Source: Thermoanaerobaculia bacterium (GTDB lineage: Bacteria > Acidobacteriota > Thermoanaerobaculia > Multivoradales > UBA5704). Taken from it: 5,159 nt of DNA. Both the position numbers and the translations under genes were made by a program. Under the pieces are notes generated by a model. The model did no database searches. It had not been told where the DNA came from and worked only from the letters and a program-made list of their open reading frames with translations. Location of the stretch: NCBI GenBank assembly GCA_025937035.1, contig JAICSG010000350.1:1-5159 (forward strand). Reading direction: 5' to 3'. Positions 1 to 5,159 of this stretch are shown piece after piece. Positions within the stretch are counted from its first letter, which is position 1; each line of letters starts with the position of its first letter.

Positions 1-1336
1 CGTCCTTCTGTGAATAGAAGACGTCGATGCCGCTGTGCCAGGCCTCCCCCTCGTAGGCCATGTAGCCGACCACGAGGTCGTCCAGGCCGTCGCCGTTGAG
101 GTCGGCCGCGTCGACCGAGCGGATGTAGGCGGCGGTGCGCAGGTCCGGGATGTCCACCGTGCTCCAGCCGCCGTCCGGGCGGCCGAGGTTGACCAGCCCC
201 TTGCGCCCCTGGACGCTGGTGCCGGTGGCGAAGTCCTTGCGGTGGTCGCCGTTGAAGTCGCCGACGGTGATCGTGTCGCTGAAGATCTCGCGGCTGGAGG
301 TCCCCTGGTCCTTGCGCAGCCAGGTGCCGTTCCCCTGATTGAGGTAGACGACCACGCCGTAGGCCTCCGTGTTCTGGGTCGGCCGCGCCTGGTCGCGCCC
401 CATCAGGTTCAGCCGCGGCCCCTCGCCCGAGGCGATGATGTCCGGACGCCCGTCGCCGTTCCAGTCGGCCACCGCCAGGGTGCGCGAGGAGAACCCCTCC
501 TCGCGGCCGCCGCCCGGCACGTGGAAGTCGAGCCCCTTGCCGATGTCGATGAAGCCGTCCTTGCCGTCGCTCTGCAGGGCCATCAGGCCCCGCAGGTGGA
601 CGCCGAGGGCGATGTCCGGGTGGCCGTCGCCGTTGAAGTCCCCCACCGCGGCGTCGCCGTAGTCCCAGTTGAGGCGGGGGTACTTCGCCTCGCTCCAGCG
701 CCGCCAGTGCCCCTTGCCGTCGCCCAGGAAGATGACCGGCGGGGTGAGCGTCTTGCGGGCGGCCGAGTGCACGATGTCCAGGTGCCCGTCGCCGTTCATG
801 TCGGCGAGGTCGAAGCCGTCGCGCCACTGGCCGCTCTCGGGCAGCCCCTGGCTGAACGGCACCAGCTTGACCCGCTGGCTCTCGGGGGGGTCCACCTGAT
901 AGCTCTCGCGGAGCTGCTTCAGCTCCGCCTCGGACGGCCCCCTGGGCCCCGCCAGAGGGCCCGTGCCCACCGCGCGGTAGATCTTGTAGTAGAAGAACTG
1001 GTCGTCCTCCCTCGCCACGTCGATGTCGATCCCCCAGGCGGTGCGCACCTTGCCGTCGGGCTTGCGCAGGAAGCGCAGGCCCTGCTTCGAGAGCTTGCCG
1101 ATGAAGTACTGCCGCCCCTCCTTGTCGACCAGCCACTTGCCGTCCGGCGGCTGCGGGCCGCCCTCCTTGGGATCGGCGGGCACGGTCTTGGGGGCGGGCT
1201 CGACCTTGGCGGCCGGCTTGGTCTTCTTCGGAGGCGCGGCCAGGGCGGGCAGCGAGGCCCCCGCCAGCAACGCGGCGGCGAGAAGCAGCGCCGGGGTCAC
1301 ACGGCGCCACGGAAATCTGAGGATCGACTTCAACAC
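1..1336 (-). CDS. Secreted FG-GAP/VCBS repeat protein, 3' end outside window
   Basis: Reading the minus strand from a GTG at 1336 gives 445 open codons with no stop before the window edge, so the C-terminus is missing. Residues 1-33 form a signal peptide: basic start with two Arg at 11-12, hydrophobic core about 16-29, then ALA before A34. A Lys/Pro/Ala-rich linker (about 35-65) and a non-repeat segment (about 66-160) follow. From residue 179 there are five FG-GAP/VCBS calcium-loop motifs of the DxNGDGxxD type: D179-D187, D233-D241, D291-D299, D360-D368 and D412-D420, spaced 52-69 residues apart. Such repeats usually build a calcium-binding beta-propeller outside the cytoplasm. The fourth motif has His where the second Gly is expected. 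GTG was chosen because AAAGGAG lies 7 nt upstream; TTG at 1333 is the alternative. The gene lies 62 nt downstream of the permease on the same strand and may share its transcript. The ligand or enzymatic role cannot be told from the repeats. Confidence 0.9.
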   Translation of the reverse strand, partial: MLKSILRFPWRRVTPALLLAAALLAGASLPALAAPPKKTKPAAKVEPAPKTVPADPKEGGPQPPDGKWLVDKEGRQYFIGKLSKQGLRFLRKPDGKVRTAWGIDIDVAREDDQFFYYKIYRAVGTGPLAGPRGPSEAELKQLRESYQVDPPESQRVKLVPFSQGLPESGQWRDGFDLADMNGDGHLDIVHSAARKTLTPPVIFLGDGKGHWRRWSEAKYPRLNWDYGDAAVGDFNGDGHPDIALGVHLRGLMALQSDGKDGFIDIGKGLDFHVPGGGREEGFSSRTLAVADWNGDGRPDIIASGEGPRLNLMGRDQARPTQNTEAYGVVVYLNQGNGTWLRKDQGTSSREIFSDTITVGDFNGDHRKDFATGTSVQGRKGLVNLGRPDGGWSTVDIPDLRTAAYIRSVDAADLNGDGLDDLVVGYMAYEGEAWHSGIDVFYSQKD

Positions 1337-1343
1337 GCGAATG

Positions 1344-1350
1344 CTCCTTT
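1344..1350 (-). promoter_or_regulatory. Ribosome binding site deciding a GTG start
   Basis: AAAGGAG on the minus strand ends 7 nt before the GTG at 1336. It is the strongest Shine-Dalgarno match in the window. It fixes the start of the FG-GAP protein, which has no usable ATG at its N-terminus. Confidence 0.75.
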
Positions 1351-1398
1351 CTGGAATCCAGTCAGCGACACCGCGCCCCAGCAAAAACCACACCATGC

Positions 1399-2169
1399 TC
1401 AGATTTCGTCGGCGAAGGCGGTTTTGAGGCGTCTGAAGAGCAGAAAACCGGCGCATAGTAGCACAGCCGCCGCGAGGGCCAGGGCCCCGGTGCCGGGCAC
1501 CAGGGCCGGCGCCCCGCCGAGGAACGACTGGCGGTAGAGCTCGACCAGCGCCGTCAGCGGGTTGAGCGCGATCCAGCCCTGGAAGCGGGCCGGCACGGCG
1601 GTGGCGGGATAGACGATCGGCGTCAGATAGAACCACCCCGTGAACAGCATGCCGAGCACCTGCGCGATGTCGCGGAAGAAGACGTTGACGGCGCCGAGCA
1701 GCAGCCCGAGCCCCAGGGTGAGGGCGAGCTGAAGTGGCACGGCCAGCAGCAACATTGGCAGCCCTCCCCAGGTGAGCTCCCCCAGGAAGCCCAGCACGCC
1801 GAGGAAGATCAGCGCCGCGATCGCCTCGTGCAGCAGGGCCGCCAGCACCACGGCCAGCACCAGGATCTCGGCCGGGAAGCGCAGCTTCTTGACCAGGCTG
1901 GAGTTGTCGGTGACGGCGGTCGACGCCCGGCTCACCCCCTCCTGCACCGCCATCCAGGGGAGCAGGCCGGAGAAGAGGAAGATGGCGAAGTGCCCCGTGC
2001 GCGCCCCCGCCAGCGAGATCTTCATCACGGTCGAGAAGACGAAGGTGAACAGCAGGAGCATCCACAGCGGCTGCAGGAACGACCAGACCAGCCCCAGGGC
2101 CGAGCCGGCGTAGCGCCCCTGGAAATCCCGCTTGACGAGCTCCTTGAGAAGGAAGAGGTGGTGGCGCAT
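1399..2169 (-). CDS. ABC-2 type export permease, O-antigen/teichoic acid/capsule exporter family
   Basis: A 256-residue integral membrane protein of the ABC-2 permease family (Wzm, TagG and KpsM type), which normally pairs with a separate ATPase to export lipid-linked polysaccharide across the inner membrane. The family's amphipathic N-terminus is present (RDFQGRYAGSALGLVW at 14-29, followed by QPLW). About six hydrophobic segments fall near 26-48, 62-78, 101-126, 138-160, 171-187 and 228-245. The conserved VFFRDI (163-168), FYLTPIVYP (180-188) and NPLTALVELYR (203-213) are all visible. Length is normal and the gene looks intact. The ATG at 2169 lacks a clear Shine-Dalgarno sequence; a CATAAT at 2178-2183 could be a -10 element giving a very short leader, but no matching -35 is seen. 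No ATPase gene lies on either side within the window: downstream is the FG-GAP gene and upstream is a divergent operon. The substrate is unknown. Confidence 0.9.
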   Translation of the reverse strand: MRHHLFLLKELVKRDFQGRYAGSALGLVWSFLQPLWMLLLFTFVFSTVMKISLAGARTGHFAIFLFSGLLPWMAVQEGVSRASTAVTDNSSLVKKLRFPAEILVLAVVLAALLHEAIAALIFLGVLGFLGELTWGGLPMLLLAVPLQLALTLGLGLLLGAVNVFFRDIAQVLGMLFTGWFYLTPIVYPATAVPARFQGWIALNPLTALVELYRQSFLGGAPALVPGTGALALAAAVLLCAGFLLFRRLKTAFADEI

Positions 2170-2236
2170 GGGCGGGGATTATGTCTCAGACCTCTACCCG
2201 CAGGGCCCGCCGCCCCGCTCCCCCCACAACTCTCCA

Positions 2237-2265
2237 TTGACAGCCCACCGGGGCAGGGATACTAT
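2237..2265 (+). promoter_or_regulatory. Sigma70-type promoter of the XRE-TPR-repeat protein operon
   Basis: A perfect TTGACA (-35) at 2237-2242 and TACTAT (-10, 4 of 6 matches) at 2260-2265 are separated by exactly 17 bp. The start of transcription would fall near 2272, giving a leader of about 54 nt before the ATG at 2326. It lies in the divergent intergenic region and points into the three-gene operon. An equally good promoter for the opposite strand was not found. Confidence 0.7.
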
Positions 2266-2294
2266 CGCGGGTAGACCAACCTGCTATGCCATTC

Positions 2295-2323
2295 TGACAT
2301 AGACAGCACTTTCAGACATGTCA
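2295..2323. promoter_or_regulatory. Candidate operator dyad in the XRE leader
   Basis: TGACAT (2295-2300) and ATGTCA (2318-2323) form a perfect 6-bp inverted repeat with a 17-nt gap. The right half also contains the 8-bp palindrome GACATGTC (2315-2322). A further TGACA is embedded in the -35 box (2238-2242). The dyad lies between the predicted transcription start and the XRE start codon, where XRE repressors often bind to control their own operon. Binding is inferred from position and symmetry only. Confidence 0.35.
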
Positions 2324-2325
2324 AC

Positions 2326-2715
2326 ATGGCCGCTGAGAAGATTCGTCAAGTCCAGTTGGTGGGGCGCAAGATCCGCGAGCTCCGCAAGGAGCACAAGCTG
2401 ACCCAGGTCGAGCTTTCGGCCCGGCTGGGCATCCAGCAGTCCGACCTCTCCCGCATGGAGAAGGGGGAGTACCGGGTCAGCCTCGATACCCTCTTCCGCA
2501 TCCTCGCCGAGTTCAAGCTGAGCATCGGCGAGTTCTTCGAGGGGGTCGCCAAGGAGTCCATCACGCCGCGGGACGTCCAGCTCGTCCAGAGCTTCAACGC
2601 CCTGCCCGCCGACGCGCAGCGGGAGGTCGAGGAATTCATCGCGTTCAAACGGAGCAAGGAGGGGCGCCCTGACGCCGGCCCGCATCCGCACACCGCATGG
2701 GAGACCGAGGAATGA
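2326..2715 (+). CDS. XRE-family helix-turn-helix transcriptional regulator
   Basis: A 129-residue cytosolic protein with a complete Cro/C1-type HTH domain over about residues 11-71. LVGRKIRELRKEH (11-23) is the first helix, TQVELSARLG (26-35) the second, and IQQSDLSRMEKG (36-47) the turn plus recognition helix. SLDTLFRILAEF (52-63) and the LSIGEFF end complete the fold. A short helical tail (about 82-110, RDVQLVQSFNALPADAQREVEEFI) follows, then a Pro/His-rich end without obvious fold. The tail may serve dimerisation or contact the TPR partner. It is the first gene of the operon and its stop overlaps the TPR gene start (ATGA). The ATG at 2326 has no clear Shine-Dalgarno sequence, but the only in-frame alternatives upstream are non-ATG and the next Met is inside the HTH. 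A dyad just upstream of the start suggests autoregulation. Target genes are unknown. Confidence 0.93.
   Translation: MAAEKIRQVQLVGRKIRELRKEHKLTQVELSARLGIQQSDLSRMEKGEYRVSLDTLFRILAEFKLSIGEFFEGVAKESITPRDVQLVQSFNALPADAQREVEEFIAFKRSKEGRPDAGPHPHTAWETEE
2699..2703 (+). promoter_or_regulatory. Ribosome binding site of the TPR gene
   Basis: GGGAG lies inside the last codons of the XRE gene, 8 nt before the ATG at 2712. It favours that start over the in-frame ATG at 2697, which has no purine-rich site before it. The ATG at 2712 also overlaps the XRE stop (ATGA), which fits translational coupling. Confidence 0.6.
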
Positions 2716-3596
2716 GCACCTTCGAGGAGCTGAGGAGCCTGGGCGAGAAGGCGGTACGCTCCGGCCAGTTGGACGCGGCCCAGAGCTACTTCGACCAGGC
2801 GCTCGCCTGGGCCCGTGAGCACGGCGAGCAGCCGCAGATCGACCTTGGACTCTGCAACCGCGCCGCCGTGGTCATCGAGTCGGGGCACGGCGACGGCGAG
2901 GTCCCCCACCTGCGCGAGATCCTGGTCCGCAACATCGACCCCTTCATCTGCCAGCTCGCGGCCTACAACATCTCGCGCCACTACGAGCTGACCAAGAACT
3001 ACAAGAAGTCGCTGTTCTACGCCCGCATCGCGCTCGACCGCGCCGCGGTGCTGGGGCGCCGCGAGTGGCTCGCCTCCACCCACAACCTGATCGGCAACAC
3101 CCTGCTGGCCGAGAGCCATATCGACCAGGCCAGCCGGGAGTACGAGCAGGCCCTGGAGCTGGTCGCGCCGGAGCCGACGGTCGCCCGCGGGCAGATCCTC
3201 GACAACCTCGGCTACTGCCGCTCCCTCCAGGGGCGCCACGCCGAGGCCTACGGGCTGCTCTACGAGAGCCTGCGCATGCTCCGGCGCTTCGGCGCCCAGC
3301 GCTACGAGGTCTCGGTCCGCCTCGACCTCTGCTTCGCCCACCTGGAGACGGGGCGCTACCACGACTCCCGCCGCCACGGCATGGCCGCGCTGGCGCTGGC
3401 CGAGGCCATCGACGACCGCGCCTCGGTCAAGAACGCCCTCTATCTGCTGGGCGAGGTCGCCAACCTGAGCGACGACCTGAGCGCCGCCCGCGGCTACTTC
3501 AGCCGGCTGCACCGGGACTTCTTCCCGGAGGCCGGGTATCTACCGGAATTCCTGCTCGCGGTGGACATCCGCAAGCTGGTCAATCTGCACGCGTGA
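2712..3596 (+). CDS. Tetratricopeptide repeat (TPR) protein, probable partner of the XRE regulator
   Basis: A 294-residue, all-helical, cytosolic protein with no signal peptide or membrane segment. It is made almost wholly of TPR-like helix pairs of about 34 residues, near 3-36, 42-75 (degenerate), 80-113, 120-153, 160-193, 200-233 and 239-272. Typical TPR positions are visible, for example GQLDAAQSYFDQAL (18-31), SHIDQASREYEQALEL (135-150) and GRHAEAYGLLYESL (174-187). TPR superhelices bind peptides or other proteins. About seven TPRs and no other domain resembles the sensor half of RRNPP (Rap/PlcR/Rgg) receptors, here encoded apart from its HTH. Function is inferred from context: it overlaps the XRE gene by 4 nt and abuts the secreted repeat protein gene. 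An upstream in-frame ATG at 2697 would add five residues. It could equally be a general scaffold with no role in signalling. Confidence 0.9.
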   Translation: MSTFEELRSLGEKAVRSGQLDAAQSYFDQALAWAREHGEQPQIDLGLCNRAAVVIESGHGDGEVPHLREILVRNIDPFICQLAAYNISRHYELTKNYKKSLFYARIALDRAAVLGRREWLASTHNLIGNTLLAESHIDQASREYEQALELVAPEPTVARGQILDNLGYCRSLQGRHAEAYGLLYESLRMLRRFGAQRYEVSVRLDLCFAHLETGRYHDSRRHGMAALALAEAIDDRASVKNALYLLGEVANLSDDLSAARGYFSRLHRDFFPEAGYLPEFLLAVDIRKLVNLHA

Positions 3597-3597
3597 T

Positions 3598-3601
3598 GAG
3601 G
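3598..3601 (+). promoter_or_regulatory. Ribosome binding site of the secreted repeat protein gene
   Basis: GAGG lies 6 nt before the ATG at 3608 and supports that start. The alternative ATG at 3596 overlaps the TPR stop by one base (TGATG) and would add four residues (MRPT) without a clear Shine-Dalgarno sequence. Either start leaves the signal peptide intact. Confidence 0.5.
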
Positions 3602-3607
3602 CCGACC

Positions 3608-5014
3608 ATGAGCAAGCAGCGCACCCCCCTCGTCCTCGGCCTCGCCCTTCTCGGGCTCGCCGCCACCGCGCTTCCGGGCCGGGCGGCGAGCCGCGACACC
3701 GCCCTCGGCTCGAGCGGCGAGGTCTACCAGGTGAAGGCCGGCAACTACGGCGACCTCTTCCCGGGCAGCCGCACGGTGGATGCGGGCACTCCCGTCCTGG
3801 CGATCGACATCACCCGGCCAGGCGCCGCCGTCCCGCAGCGGGTGCTGATCCCGGACACCCTCGACCCCGCGCCGGACACCTCCCCCTCGCTGCTCTACGA
3901 GAACGACTCGCAGACGGTCTACGCCCTGTGGGCCAGCCAGGTGGGGACCAACTCGGTCCTCAAGCTCGCCGGCTTCGACGGCACCAACTGGTCGAGCCCG
4001 ATCCAGGTGGTGGGCAACCCCTGGGCTACCAAGGGCTCGCCCCAGTTCGCCATCACCCGCGAGACCTTCCAGGACATCGCGGACGACGGCACCACGGCCG
4101 CCAAGCACCGCACCACCCTCCACCTGCTCTGGCAGGAGGAGATCGTCGGCGGCCTGCCCGAGACCTTCTACACCCCGGTGGTGTTCGTCGAGGGCGTCTA
4201 CACCGGCATCAACCCGGTCTACAAGCTCAGCGACTACCTGCCGGAGCCCACGGCGGCCAACGTCGCGGCGGCCCCCCCGCAGCAGACCACGCTGCTGCGC
4301 GCGCCCACCATCCAGGCGGGCCGGGACCAGCGGACCGTCGTCATCGCCTTCGCCGCGCAGAGCATGCAGCAGCTCGCCACGGTGGAGGTCGACGTCCTGC
4401 CGGAGGAGCTGAGCCGGCTGTCGGAGAAGGCCCGCTCCCACATCATCGAGATCGGGCGCGCCGACTATCCGAACAACCTCCCGGGGCTCGCCGAGAAGGC
4501 CCGCTCCCACATCATCGAGATCGGCGTCGCCTTCCATCCGGAGCTGGTGTCGTCGATCGCCGATCAGGTGGCGAGCGTGATCCGGGCCAACGGTGACGCC
4601 GAGGGCGCCGCGGCCACGATCGAGGGCCTGGCCGAGAAGGCCCGCTCCCACATCATCGAGATCGGCGCCAAGCTCTCCGGCCGCGGCCTCCAGGACGGCG
4701 ACCTCACCAAGATCGTGCAGGTCGACGATCCGTCCGGCGAGGACACCATCACCCCGACCGGCCAGGCCGCCTATCTGATTCAGCTCCGCCTGGCCTCCGC
4801 CCGGACCATGCCCCGCATCGGACCCGGCACGGTGAAGCTGTTCGTCTCCGAGGACGGCAGCGACGTCCTGGTCTCCTGGGCGCAGACCGACAAGGTCCTC
4901 TACCGCCTGAGCAAGGACGGCGGATGGGGCGACGCCCTGACGCTCGCCCTCTCGCCCTCCATCGACATCAACAAGGCCTACGACATCCTCGGCCAGCGCG
5001 TCCGCAACCGCTGA
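3608..5014 (+). CDS. Secreted protein of unknown function with four tandem 23-residue helical repeats
   Basis: A 468-residue protein that I do not recognise as a named family. Residues 1-27 are a signal peptide (KQR start, hydrophobic core 7-21, cleavage near GRA or RAA at 24-27) with no lipobox Cys, so it should be periplasmic or secreted. Residues about 90-260 are beta-rich and blade-like: TVYALWASQVG (103-113), FDGTNWSSPIQVV (123-135) and TLHLLWQEE (170-178) recall sialidase-type propeller blades. Residues 261-353 hold four tandem units in which EKARSHIIEIG recurs exactly at 273-283, 296-306 and 343-353. Beta-type sequence returns at about 385-450 (SDVLVSWAQ, KVLYRLSKDGGW). No catalytic motif is evident. 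It is the last gene of the XRE-TPR operon, follows the TPR stop closely and is closed by a strong terminator. Candidate roles are a regulated surface protein or a precursor of released peptides; neither is proven. Confidence 0.88.
   Translation: MSKQRTPLVLGLALLGLAATALPGRAASRDTALGSSGEVYQVKAGNYGDLFPGSRTVDAGTPVLAIDITRPGAAVPQRVLIPDTLDPAPDTSPSLLYENDSQTVYALWASQVGTNSVLKLAGFDGTNWSSPIQVVGNPWATKGSPQFAITRETFQDIADDGTTAAKHRTTLHLLWQEEIVGGLPETFYTPVVFVEGVYTGINPVYKLSDYLPEPTAANVAAAPPQQTTLLRAPTIQAGRDQRTVVIAFAAQSMQQLATVEVDVLPEELSRLSEKARSHIIEIGRADYPNNLPGLAEKARSHIIEIGVAFHPELVSSIADQVASVIRANGDAEGAAATIEGLAEKARSHIIEIGAKLSGRGLQDGDLTKIVQVDDPSGEDTITPTGQAAYLIQLRLASARTMPRIGPGTVKLFVSEDGSDVLVSWAQTDKVLYRLSKDGGWGDALTLALSPSIDINKAYDILGQRVRNR
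4388..4666 (+). repeat. In-frame tandem repeat array (23, 23, 23 and 24 codons) with three nucleotide-identical cores
   Basis: The array covers residues 261-353 of the secreted protein. Each unit has a Pro-capped linker ending in (L/I)(A/S), then an 11-residue helix-like core ending in Gly. Cores start at 4424, 4493, 4562 and 4634, that is 69, 69 and 72 nt apart. Cores 1, 2 and 4 all encode EKARSHIIEIG and are identical over 32 nt; cores 2 and 4 share 37 nt. Core 3 (4562-4594, DQVASVIRANG) is diverged but keeps phase, Ser, Ile and the final Gly. Linkers keep only scattered residues: Pro at position 5 in the first three, and Leu/Val or Ile near positions 8 and 11. Confidence 0.9.
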
Positions 5015-5033
5015 GCGAGCTGGTCTGAGATTG

Positions 5034-5068
5034 AAAACCCCGAGGGCGACCTCGGGGTTTTTGTTTTT
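5034..5068 (+). terminator. Rho-independent terminator of the operon
   Basis: AAAACCCCGAGG (5034-5045) and CCTCGGGGTTTT (5050-5061) form a perfect 12-bp stem around a GCGA tetraloop (GNRA type). The right arm runs into TTTTGTTTTT. It begins 19 nt after the stop of the repeat protein. The A-rich left arm gives a shorter T tract on the minus strand, so it may also stop the convergent transcript, less efficiently. Confidence 0.93.
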
Positions 5069-5075
5069 GGCGGGA

Positions 5076-5159
5076 TTAATCGGAAGTGATCTCCAACCCA
5101 GTCCCCACCGGCCAGGCCCGGATCACCCGTCCCCCCGCCCTCTCCACCGCGGCCGCCAC
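5076..5159 (-). CDS. C-terminal end of an unidentified convergent gene
   Basis: The minus strand is open from the window edge to a TAA at 5076-5078 and encodes 27 residues ending RAWPVGTGLEITSD. Third codon positions are mostly G or C, as in the other genes of the window, and the stop sits just beyond the terminator hairpin, as expected for a convergent gene. The fragment is too short to assign a family. The call would fail if the open frame does not continue beyond the edge. Confidence 0.5.
   Translation of the reverse strand: MAAAVERAGGRVIRAWPVGTGLEITSD

Noticed and set aside
1351..1361. Short palindrome CTGGA-T-TCCAG before the FG-GAP gene as a terminator or operator
   Set aside because: Only 5 bp per arm with no T tract and no second copy, so it is not distinguishable from chance.
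35..1537. 500-codon open frame on the plus strand
   Set aside because: It is the antisense shadow of the FG-GAP gene and the end of the permease gene. Its translation is a low-complexity Ala/Val/Arg/Gly/Leu string, while the minus frame has a signal peptide and five calcium-loop motifs.
2346..3512. 388-codon open frame on the minus strand opposite the XRE and TPR genes
   Set aside because: High-GC antisense shadow. The plus strand encodes clear HTH and TPR domains with coupled starts, and the minus translation shows no recognisable domain.
3065..3607. N-terminal extension of the repeat protein frame back to 3065
   Set aside because: The extension overlaps the TPR gene in another frame, is Arg/Pro/Gly-rich without fold, and would bury the signal peptide that begins at 3608.
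3494..4651. 385-codon open frame on the minus strand opposite the secreted repeat protein
   Set aside because: Its Gly/Arg/Ala/Val-rich translation has no domain and overlaps a well-supported plus-strand gene.
4424..4666. CRISPR-like pattern: identical 33-nt repeats with a 36-nt spacer
   Set aside because: The repeats are in frame inside an open gene with signal peptide, ribosome binding site and terminator. There are only three exact copies, the second interval is 108 nt, and a diverged protein-level repeat fills it. No cas gene is present.

Overview
The window is GC-rich throughout, with coding third positions dominated by G and C. It carries secreted Ca-binding-type repeat proteins and an ABC-2 polysaccharide-type permease. 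This fits a high-GC Gram-negative-type bacterium such as Acidobacteriota or Myxococcota/'deltaproteobacteria'. That placement is a guess from style, not from a marker gene.

Layout. Left half, minus strand: an ABC-2 family export permease (1399-2169) is followed 62 nt downstream by a secreted FG-GAP/VCBS repeat protein (start 1336), which runs off the left edge. A 156-nt divergent intergenic region (2170-2325) holds a good sigma70-type promoter facing right and a dyad that could be an operator. Right half, plus strand: a tight three-gene operon encodes an XRE-family HTH regulator (2326-2715), a cytosolic TPR protein (2712-3596, ATGA overlap) and a secreted protein of unknown function (3608-5014). 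The operon ends at a textbook intrinsic terminator (5034-5068). The last 84 nt look like the 3' end of a convergent minus-strand gene.

The most unusual feature is in the third operon gene. Residues 261-353 form four tandem units of 23, 23, 23 and 24 residues. The 11-residue core EKARSHIIEIG is identical in units 1, 2 and 4, down to the nucleotide (32 of 32 bases, third positions included). The linkers between cores and the core of unit 3 have diverged strongly. The array sits between beta-rich flanks that resemble propeller blades.

Working model (inference): the XRE and TPR proteins form a split regulator/sensor pair, and the co-transcribed secreted repeat protein is its target or possibly its signal source. 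The arrangement recalls RRNPP peptide-sensing systems, in which an HTH-TPR receptor gene lies next to its propeptide gene. No released peptide or binding can be shown from sequence alone. The neighbouring permease has no ATPase partner in this window and may be unrelated.
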